Part shown: positions 20,130 to 28,882 of the stretch, in pieces
Position numbering within the stretch: the first letter of the stretch is position 1
How the letters are laid out: every line of letters starts with the position of its first letter
Source of the DNA: an uncultured Pelagibacteraceae bacterium
Lineage (GTDB): Bacteria > Pseudomonadota > Alphaproteobacteria > Pelagibacterales > Pelagibacteraceae
Assembly (NCBI GenBank): GCA_902558585.1
Contig: CACEEO010000006.1
Location: forward strand, 1-43,708
Direction of reading: 5' to 3'
Length of the DNA: 43,708 nt
Translations under genes and position numbers: made by a program
The notes under the pieces: generated by a model
What the model was told of the DNA's origin: nothing
Seen by the model: only the letters and a program-made list of their open reading frames with translations
The model's database searches: none

Positions 20130-20797
20130 TGAACAATTTATTTCAAAGGATTATTACTTCAGGAATATTATTTTTAATTGTTTCAACAAGTTTATTTTAT
20201 AATAAATATATTTGGTTATTTTTTCTTACAATGGTCTCTTTAATTGTATTCATTGAGTTTAATAATTTAATAAATAAAATTTGGAAAAAAAAAAAGTATA
20301 TTGTCCATAACTTTAACATTTTTTCTTTATTATTTTTATTAATAGTTATTTATGTTTCATATGATTCATACAACAAGCCTCCATCGGAGTTAGTATTTAT
20401 TATATTAATTTGTATATTTTCTGATATAGGTGGATATGTAATTGGAAATCTAGTAGGTGGGAAAAAATTAACCAAAATAAGTCCTAATAAAACAATATCT
20501 GGAAGCATCGGTTCATTTATATTTTCTCTTTTTCCAATAGTTATTTTTTGGTGGTTTTCTAATTTTATCAATCATTGGAGTTTTAAAGCCGAAAGTAGTT
20601 TGAAACTAATTCCCTTATGTTTATTTCTCTGTTTAATTTGCCAATTAGGTGATTTGTTTATTTCGTATTTTAAAAGAAAAGCTAAAATGGAAGATACCGG
20701 ATCAATTTTACCTGGACACGGAGGTTTATTAGACAGAATAGACGGTATTATCTTTGTTTTACCAGCCGCTTATTTAATAGACAAAATATTTTTTTAA
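20129..20797 (+). CDS. cdsA: Phosphatidate cytidylyltransferase
   Basis: This membrane enzyme makes CDP-diacylglycerol from phosphatidate and CTP for all phospholipids. The 222-aa product has several hydrophobic segments and ends with the family signature SYFKRKAKMEDTGSILPGHG followed by GLLDRIDG. It is shorter than E. coli CdsA (about 285 aa), as in many alphaproteobacteria. The start is GTG on the last base of the uppS TAG. An 11-base adenine run at 20285-20295 lies in frame within it. The stop shares a base with the dxr ATG. Confidence 0.93.
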   Translation: MNNLFQRIITSGILFLIVSTSLFYNKYIWLFFLTMVSLIVFIEFNNLINKIWKKKKYIVHNFNIFSLLFLLIVIYVSYDSYNKPPSELVFIILICIFSDIGGYVIGNLVGGKKLTKISPNKTISGSIGSFIFSLFPIVIFWWFSNFINHWSFKAESSLKLIPLCLFLCLICQLGDLFISYFKRKAKMEDTGSILPGHGGLLDRIDGIIFVLPAAYLIDKIFF

Positions 20798-21957
20798 TGA
20801 GCAAAAAAAAAATTGCAATTCTAGGTTCTACAGGTTCAATTGGTAAGTCTTTAATAGATATAATTTTAAATGATAAGAAAAATTTTGAAGTAGTTCTTTT
20901 GACTGCTAACACAAATTATAAAAAATTAATTAATCAAGCAAAATTATTAAAAGTTAAAAATTTAATAATTACAAATAAAAAAAATTATCAAATTTTGAAA
21001 GAAAAAAAAATTAAGGCTAAAATCTATAATAATTTTGATAGTTTTGATAAAATTTTTAAATCTAAAGTGGATTATATAATGTGCGCTATAACTGGCGTAG
21101 AAGGTTTAAATCCAACATTCAATGCAATTAAATATACAAAAAAAATAGCTATAGCAAATAAAGAGTCAATAATCTGCGCTTGGAATATTTTAAATCAAGA
21201 GCTTAAAAAAAATAAAACTAAGTTTATACCAGTTGACTCTGAACATTTTTCAATTTGGTCAGCACTAAAATCTGATAAAAATTCCAAAATAGATAAAATA
21301 TACATTACTGCATCTGGAGGTCCATTTCATAAATTACCATTAAATAAGTTTTCTTTAATTGAAATTAAAGATGCAATTAAGCATCCAAATTGGAAAATGG
21401 GGAAAAAAATATCAGTAGATTCCTCAACAATGATGAATAAAGTTTTTGAAATAATTGAAGCTAGAAACATTTTCGATGTTTCAATTAATGATTTGAAAAT
21501 TTTAATCCATCCTGACTCTTATCTTCATGCAATAGTAAAATTTAAAAATGGAATATTTAAGTTGATAATACATGAAACAGATATGAAAATTCCAATTTTT
21601 AATACACTTGATAGTAATAAAAATTATTATAAAAAATTAAAAGATATTGATATTGTTAAATTAAATAACTTAAAACTTGAGTCTCCAAATCTTAAAAAAT
21701 TTCCTTTAGTGAAAATATTAAAAAAAATACCTTCTAAAATATCGCTTTTTGATACGGTTTTAGTATCTGTAAATGATACACTAGTTGATTTATTTCTTAA
21801 GAAAAAAATAAAATTTAAATCAATATCTAAAATTTTTTATTCAATTATAAATCGTAAAGATTTAGTTAAATATAAATCAATTGTTCCTAAAAACATCAAT
21901 CAAATTATCAATTTAAAAAATTTTGTTCAAATAAAAATAAATTCAAGATATAATTAA
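20797..21957 (+). CDS. dxr: 1-deoxy-D-xylulose 5-phosphate reductoisomerase
   Basis: This enzyme forms 2-C-methyl-D-erythritol 4-phosphate, the committed step of the MEP isoprenoid pathway that feeds UppS. The 386-aa product has the NADPH-binding GSTGSIG at residues 10-16, ANKESI, the metal and substrate motif VDSEHFSIW, ASGGPF, and the segment HPNWKMGKKISVDSSTMMNK. Length and motifs are complete. It is followed after seven bases by bamA; rseP, which commonly sits between the two, is absent. Confidence 0.96.
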   Translation: MSKKKIAILGSTGSIGKSLIDIILNDKKNFEVVLLTANTNYKKLINQAKLLKVKNLIITNKKNYQILKEKKIKAKIYNNFDSFDKIFKSKVDYIMCAITGVEGLNPTFNAIKYTKKIAIANKESIICAWNILNQELKKNKTKFIPVDSEHFSIWSALKSDKNSKIDKIYITASGGPFHKLPLNKFSLIEIKDAIKHPNWKMGKKISVDSSTMMNKVFEIIEARNIFDVSINDLKILIHPDSYLHAIVKFKNGIFKLIIHETDMKIPIFNTLDSNKNYYKKLKDIDIVKLNNLKLESPNLKKFPLVKILKKIPSKISLFDTVLVSVNDTLVDLFLKKKIKFKSISKIFYSIINRKDLVKYKSIVPKNINQIINLKNFVQIKINSRYN

Positions 21958-21964
21958 TTTTTTT

Positions 21965-24208
21965 ATGAAAAAATTTATAACAAAACTGCTTCTAATCTTA
22001 AGTATTATTTTTGCTTGTTTAAATAGTAGTATGGCTGAGATTGTTAAAGAGATAAGAGTAATTGGCAATCAAAGGATTTCGAATGAAACGATAATTATTT
22101 TTTCAAAAATTAAATTAAACACTTATGTTGATCAAGAAGATTTAAATTTATCATTAAAAAATATATATGAGACGAACTTTTTTAAAGACGTGAGTATAAA
22201 TTTTAAAAACCAAATATTGTTAATTAATGTTATTGAAGAGCCAATAATCGAAGCTGTATCATACAAAGGTATAAAAGCTCAAAAGTTTTTAGATCCAATT
22301 AAACAATCAACAAAACTTAAAAATAGATCATCTTATAAAGAAATATTAGCTTTCGAAGATGAAAAAAAAATTAAAAATGTATTACGTAACATGGGTTATT
22401 ATTTTGCTAATATATCAACCTCTATTGAAGAGCTAGGGGACAATAAAATAAATTTAATTTATCATATAGATTTAGGAGAAAAAGCCAAAATTTCAAAAAT
22501 TAAATTTAATGGGAATAAACAGTTTAAAGATAAAAAATTGAGATCTGTAATTTTAAGTGAAGAATATAAATTTTGGAAATTTATTAGTGGTAGAAAATTT
22601 CTAAATGAGGATTTGATAAATTTAGATAAAAAAATGCTTGAGAATTTTTATAAAAATCAAGGTTATTACAATGTAAAAATTAATTCTTCATTTGCAAAAT
22701 TAATCTCAAACAATGAGTTTAATTTAATATTCAACATCAATTCAAACGAAAAGTATTATTTTAATAATTTAGAACTAAAAATTTCTGAAGATTATAACAC
22801 CGAGAATTTTACTAAAATATTTAAATTATTTAAAAAACTAGAAGGAAAATCATATTCGATTAATGCAATAAACAACATTCTTGATTTAATTGATGAGATA
22901 GTTATCTCAAAACAATTTGAGTCAATAAAGGCTACAGTAACAGAAGAAATTAAAGATAATAAAATAAATATGGTTTTTGAAGTCGAAGAAACAGAAAAGT
23001 TTTTTGTTGAAAGAATAAATATATTTGGAAACAATGTTACAGAAGAGAAAGTAATTAGAAATCAATTATTAATCGATGAAGGTGATCCTTTTAATGAAAT
23101 TCTTAAAACAAAATCAATTAATAATATTAAAAGTCTTAATTTTTTTAAGAATGTAGAGAGTAAAACTTTAGAGAGTAATGATAATAATAAAATCATAAAT
23201 ATTACAGTAGAAGAGAAACCCACAGGAGAAATTATGGCTGGAGCCGGTTTTGGTACTGAAGGTGGTACTATAATGTTTGGTGTTAAAGAAAACAATTTTT
23301 TAGGCAAAGGTATTTCAGTCGACTCTAATATCAAACTAAGTGAAGAAGATATTAAAGGGAATTTTACTGTCTCAAATCCAAATTTTAATAATTCTGATAA
23401 GACAGTTTTTTTTAATGTTCAAACATTAGAAACTGATCGAATGTCAGATTCAGGATATAAAACTAATAAAACAGGGTTTAATATTGGTACAGAGTTTGAA
23501 TATTATGATGATTTAAATTTTGGTGTTGGAAGTTCAAATTATTATGAGCGTATTACAACCGACTCAACTGCATCTGCCCGTCAACAAAAACAAAAAGGAA
23601 ATTATTGGGATAGTTTTATAAATTTGAACTTTACCTACGATAAAAGAAATCAAAAATTTCAAACCTCAAGAGGTTCTTTATCTAGATATAATTTAGATTT
23701 ACCTATTATAAGTGATACAAATAGTTTTATTAATAAGTTTAATTATAAATATTACACAGAGCTTTATAAAGAAAATATCTCTAGCATTGGTCTTACACTT
23801 GGGTCTGCATTTTCTTTAAATGATGAAGATATAAAATTGTCAGAAAGATTATTCATACCTTCAACAAAACTTAGAGGTTTTGAAAGTGGAAAAGTAGGTC
23901 CCAAAGATGGTAATGATTTTGTTGGTGGAAATTATTTAGCAACATTAAATTTTTCTTCAACACTTCCTCAAGTTCTTCCTAATTCTCAAAATACGGATTT
24001 CCTATTTTTCCTTGACGTAGCTAATATATGGGGTGTTGATTACGACTCATCTCTAGATGGAGACGGTAAAATAAGGAGTTCTGTTGGTTTCGGTCTTGAT
24101 TGGTTTACTGCAATTGGTCCTTTGAATTTCACTATTGCGCAACCAATAACAAAAGATACAAATGATATTACTCAAGGCTTTAGTTTTAATTTAGGCACAA
24201 CTTTTTAA
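21965..24208 (+). CDS. bamA: Outer-membrane protein assembly factor BamA
   Basis: BamA is the core of the machine that folds beta-barrel proteins into the outer membrane. The 747-aa product has an N-terminal signal peptide (about residues 1-24, ending near MA-E), repeated POTRA domains up to about residue 420, and a C-terminal 16-strand barrel. The barrel's conserved loop-6 motif appears as LRGFESG near residue 637, and the last residue is phenylalanine, as expected for a BAM substrate. It is immediately followed by the chaperone gene skp, overlapping by one base. Confidence 0.95.
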   Translation: MKKFITKLLLILSIIFACLNSSMAEIVKEIRVIGNQRISNETIIIFSKIKLNTYVDQEDLNLSLKNIYETNFFKDVSINFKNQILLINVIEEPIIEAVSYKGIKAQKFLDPIKQSTKLKNRSSYKEILAFEDEKKIKNVLRNMGYYFANISTSIEELGDNKINLIYHIDLGEKAKISKIKFNGNKQFKDKKLRSVILSEEYKFWKFISGRKFLNEDLINLDKKMLENFYKNQGYYNVKINSSFAKLISNNEFNLIFNINSNEKYYFNNLELKISEDYNTENFTKIFKLFKKLEGKSYSINAINNILDLIDEIVISKQFESIKATVTEEIKDNKINMVFEVEETEKFFVERINIFGNNVTEEKVIRNQLLIDEGDPFNEILKTKSINNIKSLNFFKNVESKTLESNDNNKIINITVEEKPTGEIMAGAGFGTEGGTIMFGVKENNFLGKGISVDSNIKLSEEDIKGNFTVSNPNFNNSDKTVFFNVQTLETDRMSDSGYKTNKTGFNIGTEFEYYDDLNFGVGSSNYYERITTDSTASARQQKQKGNYWDSFINLNFTYDKRNQKFQTSRGSLSRYNLDLPIISDTNSFINKFNYKYYTELYKENISSIGLTLGSAFSLNDEDIKLSERLFIPSTKLRGFESGKVGPKDGNDFVGGNYLATLNFSSTLPQVLPNSQNTDFLFFLDVANIWGVDYDSSLDGDGKIRSSVGFGLDWFTAIGPLNFTIAQPITKDTNDITQGFSFNLGTTF

Positions 24209-24714
24209 TGAGAATATTCGTTTTAATTTTAATTTTTATTATTAGTTTAATATCAACTTCAAATGCTATTTCAAATGATAAAATTGCATTTATTGATTTA
24301 AATTTTATTTTAGCAGAATCATCAACAGGAAAAAAAATTTTAAATGATCTAAAAAATATAAACAAAAAAAATATGGAGAAGTTTAAACTAGAGGAAGAAA
24401 AATTAGAAAAAGAAAAAAATGATATAAAAAAACTTAAAAATATCCTCTCTGCAGATGAATATAATAGCAAAATTATGGAATTAAAAAAAAAAGTTAATGA
24501 TTACAACTTAATTAAAAAAAAAACTATTAAATCATTTGAGGAGGCAAAAAATAAAGAACTTAATATTTTTTTTAATAACCTCAATCAAATAATGAACAAT
24601 TATATGGTGAAAAATTCAATAAGTGTGATTTTAGATAAAAAAAATATCATAATAGCAAAAGTAGAGAATGATATTTCAAAAGAAATACTTAAAATTGTAA
24701 ATCAAAATGAATAA
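24208..24714 (+). CDS. skp: Periplasmic chaperone, OmpH/Skp family
   Basis: Skp-type chaperones carry unfolded outer-membrane proteins across the periplasm to BamA. The 168-aa product has a signal peptide (about residues 1-20, ending in SNA), then the typical KIAFIDLNFILAESSTGKKI opening, a long lysine/glutamate-rich coiled coil from about residue 48 to 120, and a C-terminal strand region with SVILDKKNIIIAK. Length and layout fit the family; sequence identity in such coiled coils is always low. Its end overlaps fabZ by eight bases. Confidence 0.9.
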   Translation: MRIFVLILIFIISLISTSNAISNDKIAFIDLNFILAESSTGKKILNDLKNINKKNMEKFKLEEEKLEKEKNDIKKLKNILSADEYNSKIMELKKKVNDYNLIKKKTIKSFEEAKNKELNIFFNNLNQIMNNYMVKNSISVILDKKNIIIAKVENDISKEILKIVNQNE

Positions 24715-25154
24715 ACTTAATAAAGACGAAATAAGAAATTTATTACCTCATAGAGAACCAATGTTATTAATCGATGAGTTATATGACATAAAAAAACTCC
24801 ATTCAGCAACTGCTATAGTAAATGTAAGGAAAGATAGCTTTTATGTGCAAGGACACTTTCCAGGTCAGCCTGTTATGCCAGGTGTCTTGATTATAGAGTC
24901 ATTTGGTCAAGCTGCAGCCGCTCTAACTGCACATGGCTTAGATAAATCAACATATGAAAATAAATTAGTTTTTTTTAATGGGAGTTGAAAAAGCGCGTTT
25001 TAGAAATCCAGTTTTACCAAATTGTAAGCTTATTCTTAAAATTGAGGCTATTAGATCCCACGGTCGTGTTTGGAAATATAAAGGTGAGGCTTTTGTTAAT
25101 GAAACTAAGATGGCAGATGCTATTTGGTCGGCTACTATAGTAGACAAGAAATAA
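24707..25154 (+). CDS. fabZ: 3-hydroxyacyl-[ACP] dehydratase FabZ, interrupted by a +1 frameshift
   Basis: FabZ dehydrates 3-hydroxyacyl-ACP in fatty acid synthesis and balances it with lipid A synthesis. The first frame (24707-24988) encodes 93 aa with LLPHREPMLLID and the catalytic pair His50 (GHFPGQP) and Glu64 (IIESFGQ), then stops. The rest of the protein continues in the next frame: from ATG at 24978 it reads MGVEKARFRNPVLP and ends VDKK-TAA at 25154. Reading seven instead of eight thymines at 24969-24976 restores one 148-aa FabZ of normal length (KLVFLMGVEKARF). So either one T is an indel error, or the frame is rescued by slippage. It lies between skp and lpxD. Confidence 0.88.
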
Positions 25155-25205
25155 ACAGCAATAAATTTTGATAAGTTATTTCATTTTGCTTTGATAAAAG
25201 CAATT

Positions 25206-26186
25206 ATGTCTAATTCTTTTTTTAAAAATTACGGTCCTATTTCAATTTATGAAATTTTAAAAAAACTTGGTATAGATTTAAAAAATCTTAAAATGAATCA
25301 GAAAATTTTAGATGTTAAAGATTTACAAAATTCTAATAAAAATGAAATTACTTTTTTTCATTCTAAAAAATATAATGATTTAGCAAGAAATACAAAAGCA
25401 TCCTTTTGTATCACAACTAAAAACCTTAAAAAAGAGCTGCCCAAAACTTGTGTTTCTTTAATTGTCGAAAATGTTTTAGTATCTACATCCAAAGTTACTT
25501 CAATGTTTTATCCAGATGCATTATATGATGATTTTGATGAAACTGTATCAAGTGCAAATCAAACTAATTTTAAAGATAAAATTAAATTTGGAAAAAATGT
25601 TTTAATTGGAAAAAATGTTTCAATTGGGTCCAATTGTAAAATTGGACATAATACGATAATTGAAAAAAATGTTACTCTTGGTGATAATTGTTCTATTGGT
25701 TCAAATAATATTATAAGAAATACTTTAATAAAAAATAATGTAAGAATTTTAGACAATTGTGTAATTGGTAAACATGGTTTTGGTTTTTTTCCTATAAAGA
25801 AACAAAATTTGAGATATCCACACATAGGCATAGTAATAATCGAAGATAATTGTGAGATAGGCTGTGGATCAACCATAGATAGAGGATCTATGTCAAATAC
25901 AGTCATAGGCAGAAACACTTATTTAGATAATCAAATACACATAGCTCATAATGTTAAGATTGGTGAAAATTCCATAATAGCTGGACAAGTTGGTATTGCA
26001 GGTAGTTCTGTAATAGGAAAAAATGTTAAAATTGGTGGTCAAGCTGGAATATCAGGACATCTTAAAATAGGAAATAATGTTGAAATTGGAGGTGGTTCTG
26101 GAGTTATTAGAGACATCCCTGATAATACAAAAGTTATGGGTTATCCAGCTAAAAATATTAGAGAATTTTTAAGAGATAATAAATGA
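25206..26186 (+). CDS. lpxD: UDP-3-O-(3-hydroxyacyl)glucosamine N-acyltransferase
   Basis: LpxD adds the N-linked hydroxyacyl chain in the third step of lipid A synthesis. The product has an N-terminal uridine-binding domain, then a left-handed beta-helix of hexapeptide repeats ([10 protein letters not shown] and similar), with HGFGF and the HIAHNVKIG segment near the catalytic histidine. I start at ATG 25206 ([14 protein letters not shown], 326 aa); a TTG five codons upstream is less likely. A 51-base gap precedes it, and its end overlaps lpxA by four bases. Confidence 0.95.
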   Translation: MSNSFFKNYGPISIYEILKKLGIDLKNLKMNQKILDVKDLQNSNKNEITFFHSKKYNDLARNTKASFCITTKNLKKELPKTCVSLIVENVLVSTSKVTSMFYPDALYDDFDETVSSANQTNFKDKIKFGKNVLIGKNVSIGSNCKIGHNTIIEKNVTLGDNCSIGSNNIIRNTLIKNNVRILDNCVIGKHGFGFFPIKKQNLRYPHIGIVIIEDNCEIGCGSTIDRGSMSNTVIGRNTYLDNQIHIAHNVKIGENSIIAGQVGIAGSSVIGKNVKIGGQAGISGHLKIGNNVEIGGGSGVIRDIPDNTKVMGYPAKNIREFLRDNK

Positions 26187-26965
26187 TAGATAAAACAGCT
26201 ATAATTGATTCAAAAGCTAAGATTTCAAAAAATGTAAAAATTGGCCCTTATACTGTTATTGGTCCTAATGTTGAAATAGAAGAAGAAACAGAAATTCAAT
26301 CTCATGTTAATATTACTGGGAATACTAAAATAGGAAAAAATAATAAAATTTATCCATTTGCCTCAATAGGAAATGATCCACAAGATCTAAAATTTCAAGG
26401 TGAAGAAACTAAACTAGAAATTGGTGATAATAATAAGATTAGAGAATATGTTACTATTAATCCTGGAACAAAAGGTGGTGGTGGATTAACAAAAGTTGGA
26501 AACAACTGTTTGTTTATGGTTTCGGCTCACATTGCCCATGATTGTTTTGTTGGAGATAATGTAATATTAGCAAACAACGTACCTTTAGGAGGTCATGCCC
26601 ACATAGATGATAATGCTATCATTGGTGGTAATTCAGCTGTTCAGCAATTTACCAGAGTAGGTAAATCAGCAATGATTGGAGGCATGTGTGGTGTAGTTAG
26701 AGATATAATTCCATATGGAATAGCACATGGAAATAGAAGTGTTTTACAGGGGTTGAATTTAATTGGTTTGAGAAGAAAAAATACACCAAATAAAGAGATA
26801 ATAACTTTAAGTGATGCTTATAAAGAGATTTTTAAAAATGAAAATTTAACTGAAAATTTAAGTAATTTATCAAATGAATTTAAGAATAACCAATTGGTTT
26901 CAGAAGTTATTGAATTTATAGAAAAAGATAAGAAAAGACCAATTTGTACTCCATTTTCAAAATAA
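26183..26965 (+). CDS. lpxA: UDP-N-acetylglucosamine O-acyltransferase
   Basis: LpxA starts lipid A synthesis by moving a hydroxyacyl chain from ACP to UDP-GlcNAc. The 260-aa product is a hexapeptide-repeat beta-helix. The SAHIAHDC motif places the catalytic histidine at residue 119 (E. coli His125), with [14 protein letters not shown] and [14 protein letters not shown] following and a helical C-terminal domain. It overlaps lpxD by four bases and precedes lpxI by one base. Confidence 0.96.
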   Translation: MIDKTAIIDSKAKISKNVKIGPYTVIGPNVEIEEETEIQSHVNITGNTKIGKNNKIYPFASIGNDPQDLKFQGEETKLEIGDNNKIREYVTINPGTKGGGGLTKVGNNCLFMVSAHIAHDCFVGDNVILANNVPLGGHAHIDDNAIIGGNSAVQQFTRVGKSAMIGGMCGVVRDIIPYGIAHGNRSVLQGLNLIGLRRKNTPNKEIITLSDAYKEIFKNENLTENLSNLSNEFKNNQLVSEVIEFIEKDKKRPICTPFSK

Positions 26966-26966
26966 A

Positions 26967-27752
26967 ATGATAGGTTTATTTTTAGGTGACACAGATTTTT
27001 CAGAAATAGTTCTTAGCAAAATAAAAAAACGAAAAAAAAAATATTTCATTATAGATTTTTCAAAAAATAATAAGTTTAATAAAGACAAGAATTCTTTTAG
27101 AATAAGCATCGGAAGATTTGGGACAATTATAGATTTAATCAAACAAAAGAAATGTAAAAGAGTTTTGTTTGCAGGTAAAATTTCAAAACCAAATTTTTCT
27201 TCTTTAATGTTAGATTTTAAAGGTATTTATTATATTCCAAGTATAATCAGAGCAGCTAAAATAGGTGATGCAGCTATAATTAAATCAATAATTAAAATTT
27301 TAAATAATGAAGGAATAAAAGTCATTAGCTCTATATTTTTTAATCCTGAACTTTCTTTAAAGAGAGGTTGTTACACCAAATTAAAGCCTAATAAACAAGA
27401 TTTAATATCAATTAAAAAAGGAAAATTTTTTTTTAATAAAACCAAAAGTTTAGACCACATCCAAGCTTTAGTAATTAAAGGAGATAAAATCTTAGCCAAA
27501 GAAGGTAAAGAGGGCACAAAAAAAATGTTGTCAACATTAAAGAAAAAATCAGAAGGTATTTTAATTAAATTACCCAAAAAAAAACAAGATTTGAGAATGG
27601 ACCTCCCAACAATTGGTTTACAAACTTTTAAAGATGCTAAAAGATATGGGTTACGTGGTGTAGTTTTGCAATCTAAAAAGAATATTTTTCTAGATAAAAT
27701 TGAATGCATTAAATTTGCTAATAAAAACAAGATATTTATTAATATTATATGA
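26967..27752 (+). CDS. lpxI: UDP-2,3-diacylglucosamine pyrophosphatase LpxI (DUF1009)
   Basis: LpxI hydrolyses UDP-2,3-diacylglucosamine to lipid X; alphaproteobacteria use it in place of LpxH. The 261-aa product has the layout I know for DUF1009: an N-terminal domain with RISIGRFGTIIDLIKQKKCKRV-type sequence (split over about residues 47-66), and a C-terminal domain with GTKKML, MDLPTIGLQT and LRGVVLQ. Position between lpxA and lpxB supports the call. It overlaps lpxB by four bases. A ten-base adenine run at 27032-27041 is in frame. Confidence 0.93.
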   Translation: MIGLFLGDTDFSEIVLSKIKKRKKKYFIIDFSKNNKFNKDKNSFRISIGRFGTIIDLIKQKKCKRVLFAGKISKPNFSSLMLDFKGIYYIPSIIRAAKIGDAAIIKSIIKILNNEGIKVISSIFFNPELSLKRGCYTKLKPNKQDLISIKKGKFFFNKTKSLDHIQALVIKGDKILAKEGKEGTKKMLSTLKKKSEGILIKLPKKKQDLRMDLPTIGLQTFKDAKRYGLRGVVLQSKKNIFLDKIECIKFANKNKIFINII

Positions 27753-28882
27753 AAAAAATATTTATACTTACAGGCGAGCCTTCTGGAGATAAATTAGCTT
27801 CAACAGTTATTTCTAAGTTAAAATCTCAAAATCCTGATATTGAATATTCATCTGTTGGTGGAAATCATTTAAAAAAATTAGGAATTAATTCTATTTTTAA
27901 TTTAAGTGAAATAACTTATCTGGGTTTTACAAGTATTTTGCTTAATATATTTAAAATCAGAAATAAAATTAAACAAACAGTTGATGAAATAATTAAATTT
28001 AATCCCGATATACTATTTTCCGTTGATAGCCCTGATTTTACTTTGCGTGTAGCTGAAAGAGTAAAAAAAATTAACAATAATATCAAAACAATTCACTATG
28101 TAGCTCCTCAAGTTTGGATATGGAGAAAAAATAGAGTTAAAAAAATTAAAAAGTTTATTGATCATATTCTTTTATTATTTGATTTTGAAAAAAAATATTT
28201 TGATGAGGAAAATATAACAAATACTTTTGTTGGACACCCATTAATTGAGAATAATGAAGATAATAAAAAATTTATTGAAAATATAGTTCCTAAAGATAAA
28301 AAAATTATATCAATTTTCCCTGGAAGTAGAAAATCTGAAATAGACGCATTATTAAATATTTTAATTGATTTTATAAAACTAATGAACAAAAAACATAATG
28401 ATTTTTATTTTTATTTTCATTCAACTGATGAAAATAAAAATTTAATCTTATCAGAAATTAAAAAATTTAATTTTGAAAACGTTGATGTAGTTTCAGACGA
28501 AAGTATTAAATCAAAAATTCTTTCTTTTTCAGTTTTTGCTGTATCGAAATCAGGAACGGTTTCGTTACAAATTTCTAGCTCAAATGTACCTTCTATAATT
28601 ATTTATAAACTCAGTTTTATAAATTTTATGATATTTAAGATGTTAGTTAATGTTAAATTTGCAAATATAATTAATATAATCAATAATCGTGAGGTTATTC
28701 CAGAACTGTTACAAAATGAATGTAATGCTGATGAAATTTATAAGTCTGTAATTTATCTTTTAAAAAATCCTGAACTTATTAAAAAACAATTATTTGATTG
28801 TTCAAAAACATTAGAAGGAATTAGATCTAAAACTTCTTCCTCAGAAGAAGCTTGTTTCGTTCTAAGAAATTATCTTAGCTAG
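27749..28882 (+). CDS. lpxB: Lipid-A-disaccharide synthase
   Basis: LpxB joins lipid X and UDP-diacylglucosamine into the lipid A disaccharide. The 377-aa product is a GT-B glycosyltransferase: GEPSGDKLAS at residues 7-16, SVGGNHLKKLG, SVDSPDFTLR, the conserved YVAPQVWIWRKNR (about residues 113-125), FPGSRKSEI, and SKSGTVSLQ in the nucleotide-sugar region. It is the last + strand gene of the block. Its final 21 bases overlap the 3' end of gltX on the other strand. Confidence 0.95.
   Translation: MKKIFILTGEPSGDKLASTVISKLKSQNPDIEYSSVGGNHLKKLGINSIFNLSEITYLGFTSILLNIFKIRNKIKQTVDEIIKFNPDILFSVDSPDFTLRVAERVKKINNNIKTIHYVAPQVWIWRKNRVKKIKKFIDHILLLFDFEKKYFDEENITNTFVGHPLIENNEDNKKFIENIVPKDKKIISIFPGSRKSEIDALLNILIDFIKLMNKKHNDFYFYFHSTDENKNLILSEIKKFNFENVDVVSDESIKSKILSFSVFAVSKSGTVSLQISSSNVPSIIIYKLSFINFMIFKMLVNVKFANIINIINNREVIPELLQNECNADEIYKSVIYLLKNPELIKKQLFDCSKTLEGIRSKTSSSEEACFVLRNYLS
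28829..28850 (-). terminator. Candidate intrinsic terminator for gltX, inside the lpxB coding end
   Basis: Read on the - strand, about ten bases after the gltX stop comes CTTCTTC (28844-28850), a TGAG loop and GAAGAAG (28833-28839), then TTTT (28829-28832). The seven-pair stem can be lengthened with G-U and A-U pairs into the thymine tail. The same bases encode Ser/Glu codons of lpxB on the + strand, so part of the match could be chance. Confidence 0.4.
28862..28878. terminator. Perfect inverted repeat at the lpxB/gltX overlapping stops
   Basis: CTAAGA (28862-28867) and TCTTAG (28873-28878) are exact reverse complements around a five-base loop, and the repeat begins in the gltX stop codon and ends just before the lpxB stop. 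Neither side has a clear U tract, so a terminator or 3'-end stabilising role is only possible. The stem is six pairs and AT-rich. Confidence 0.2.

Noticed and set aside
24978..25154. A separate small gene starting at ATG 24978.
   Set aside because: Its sequence is the C-terminal part of FabZ and joins the preceding frame by a single-base change; it is not an independent gene.
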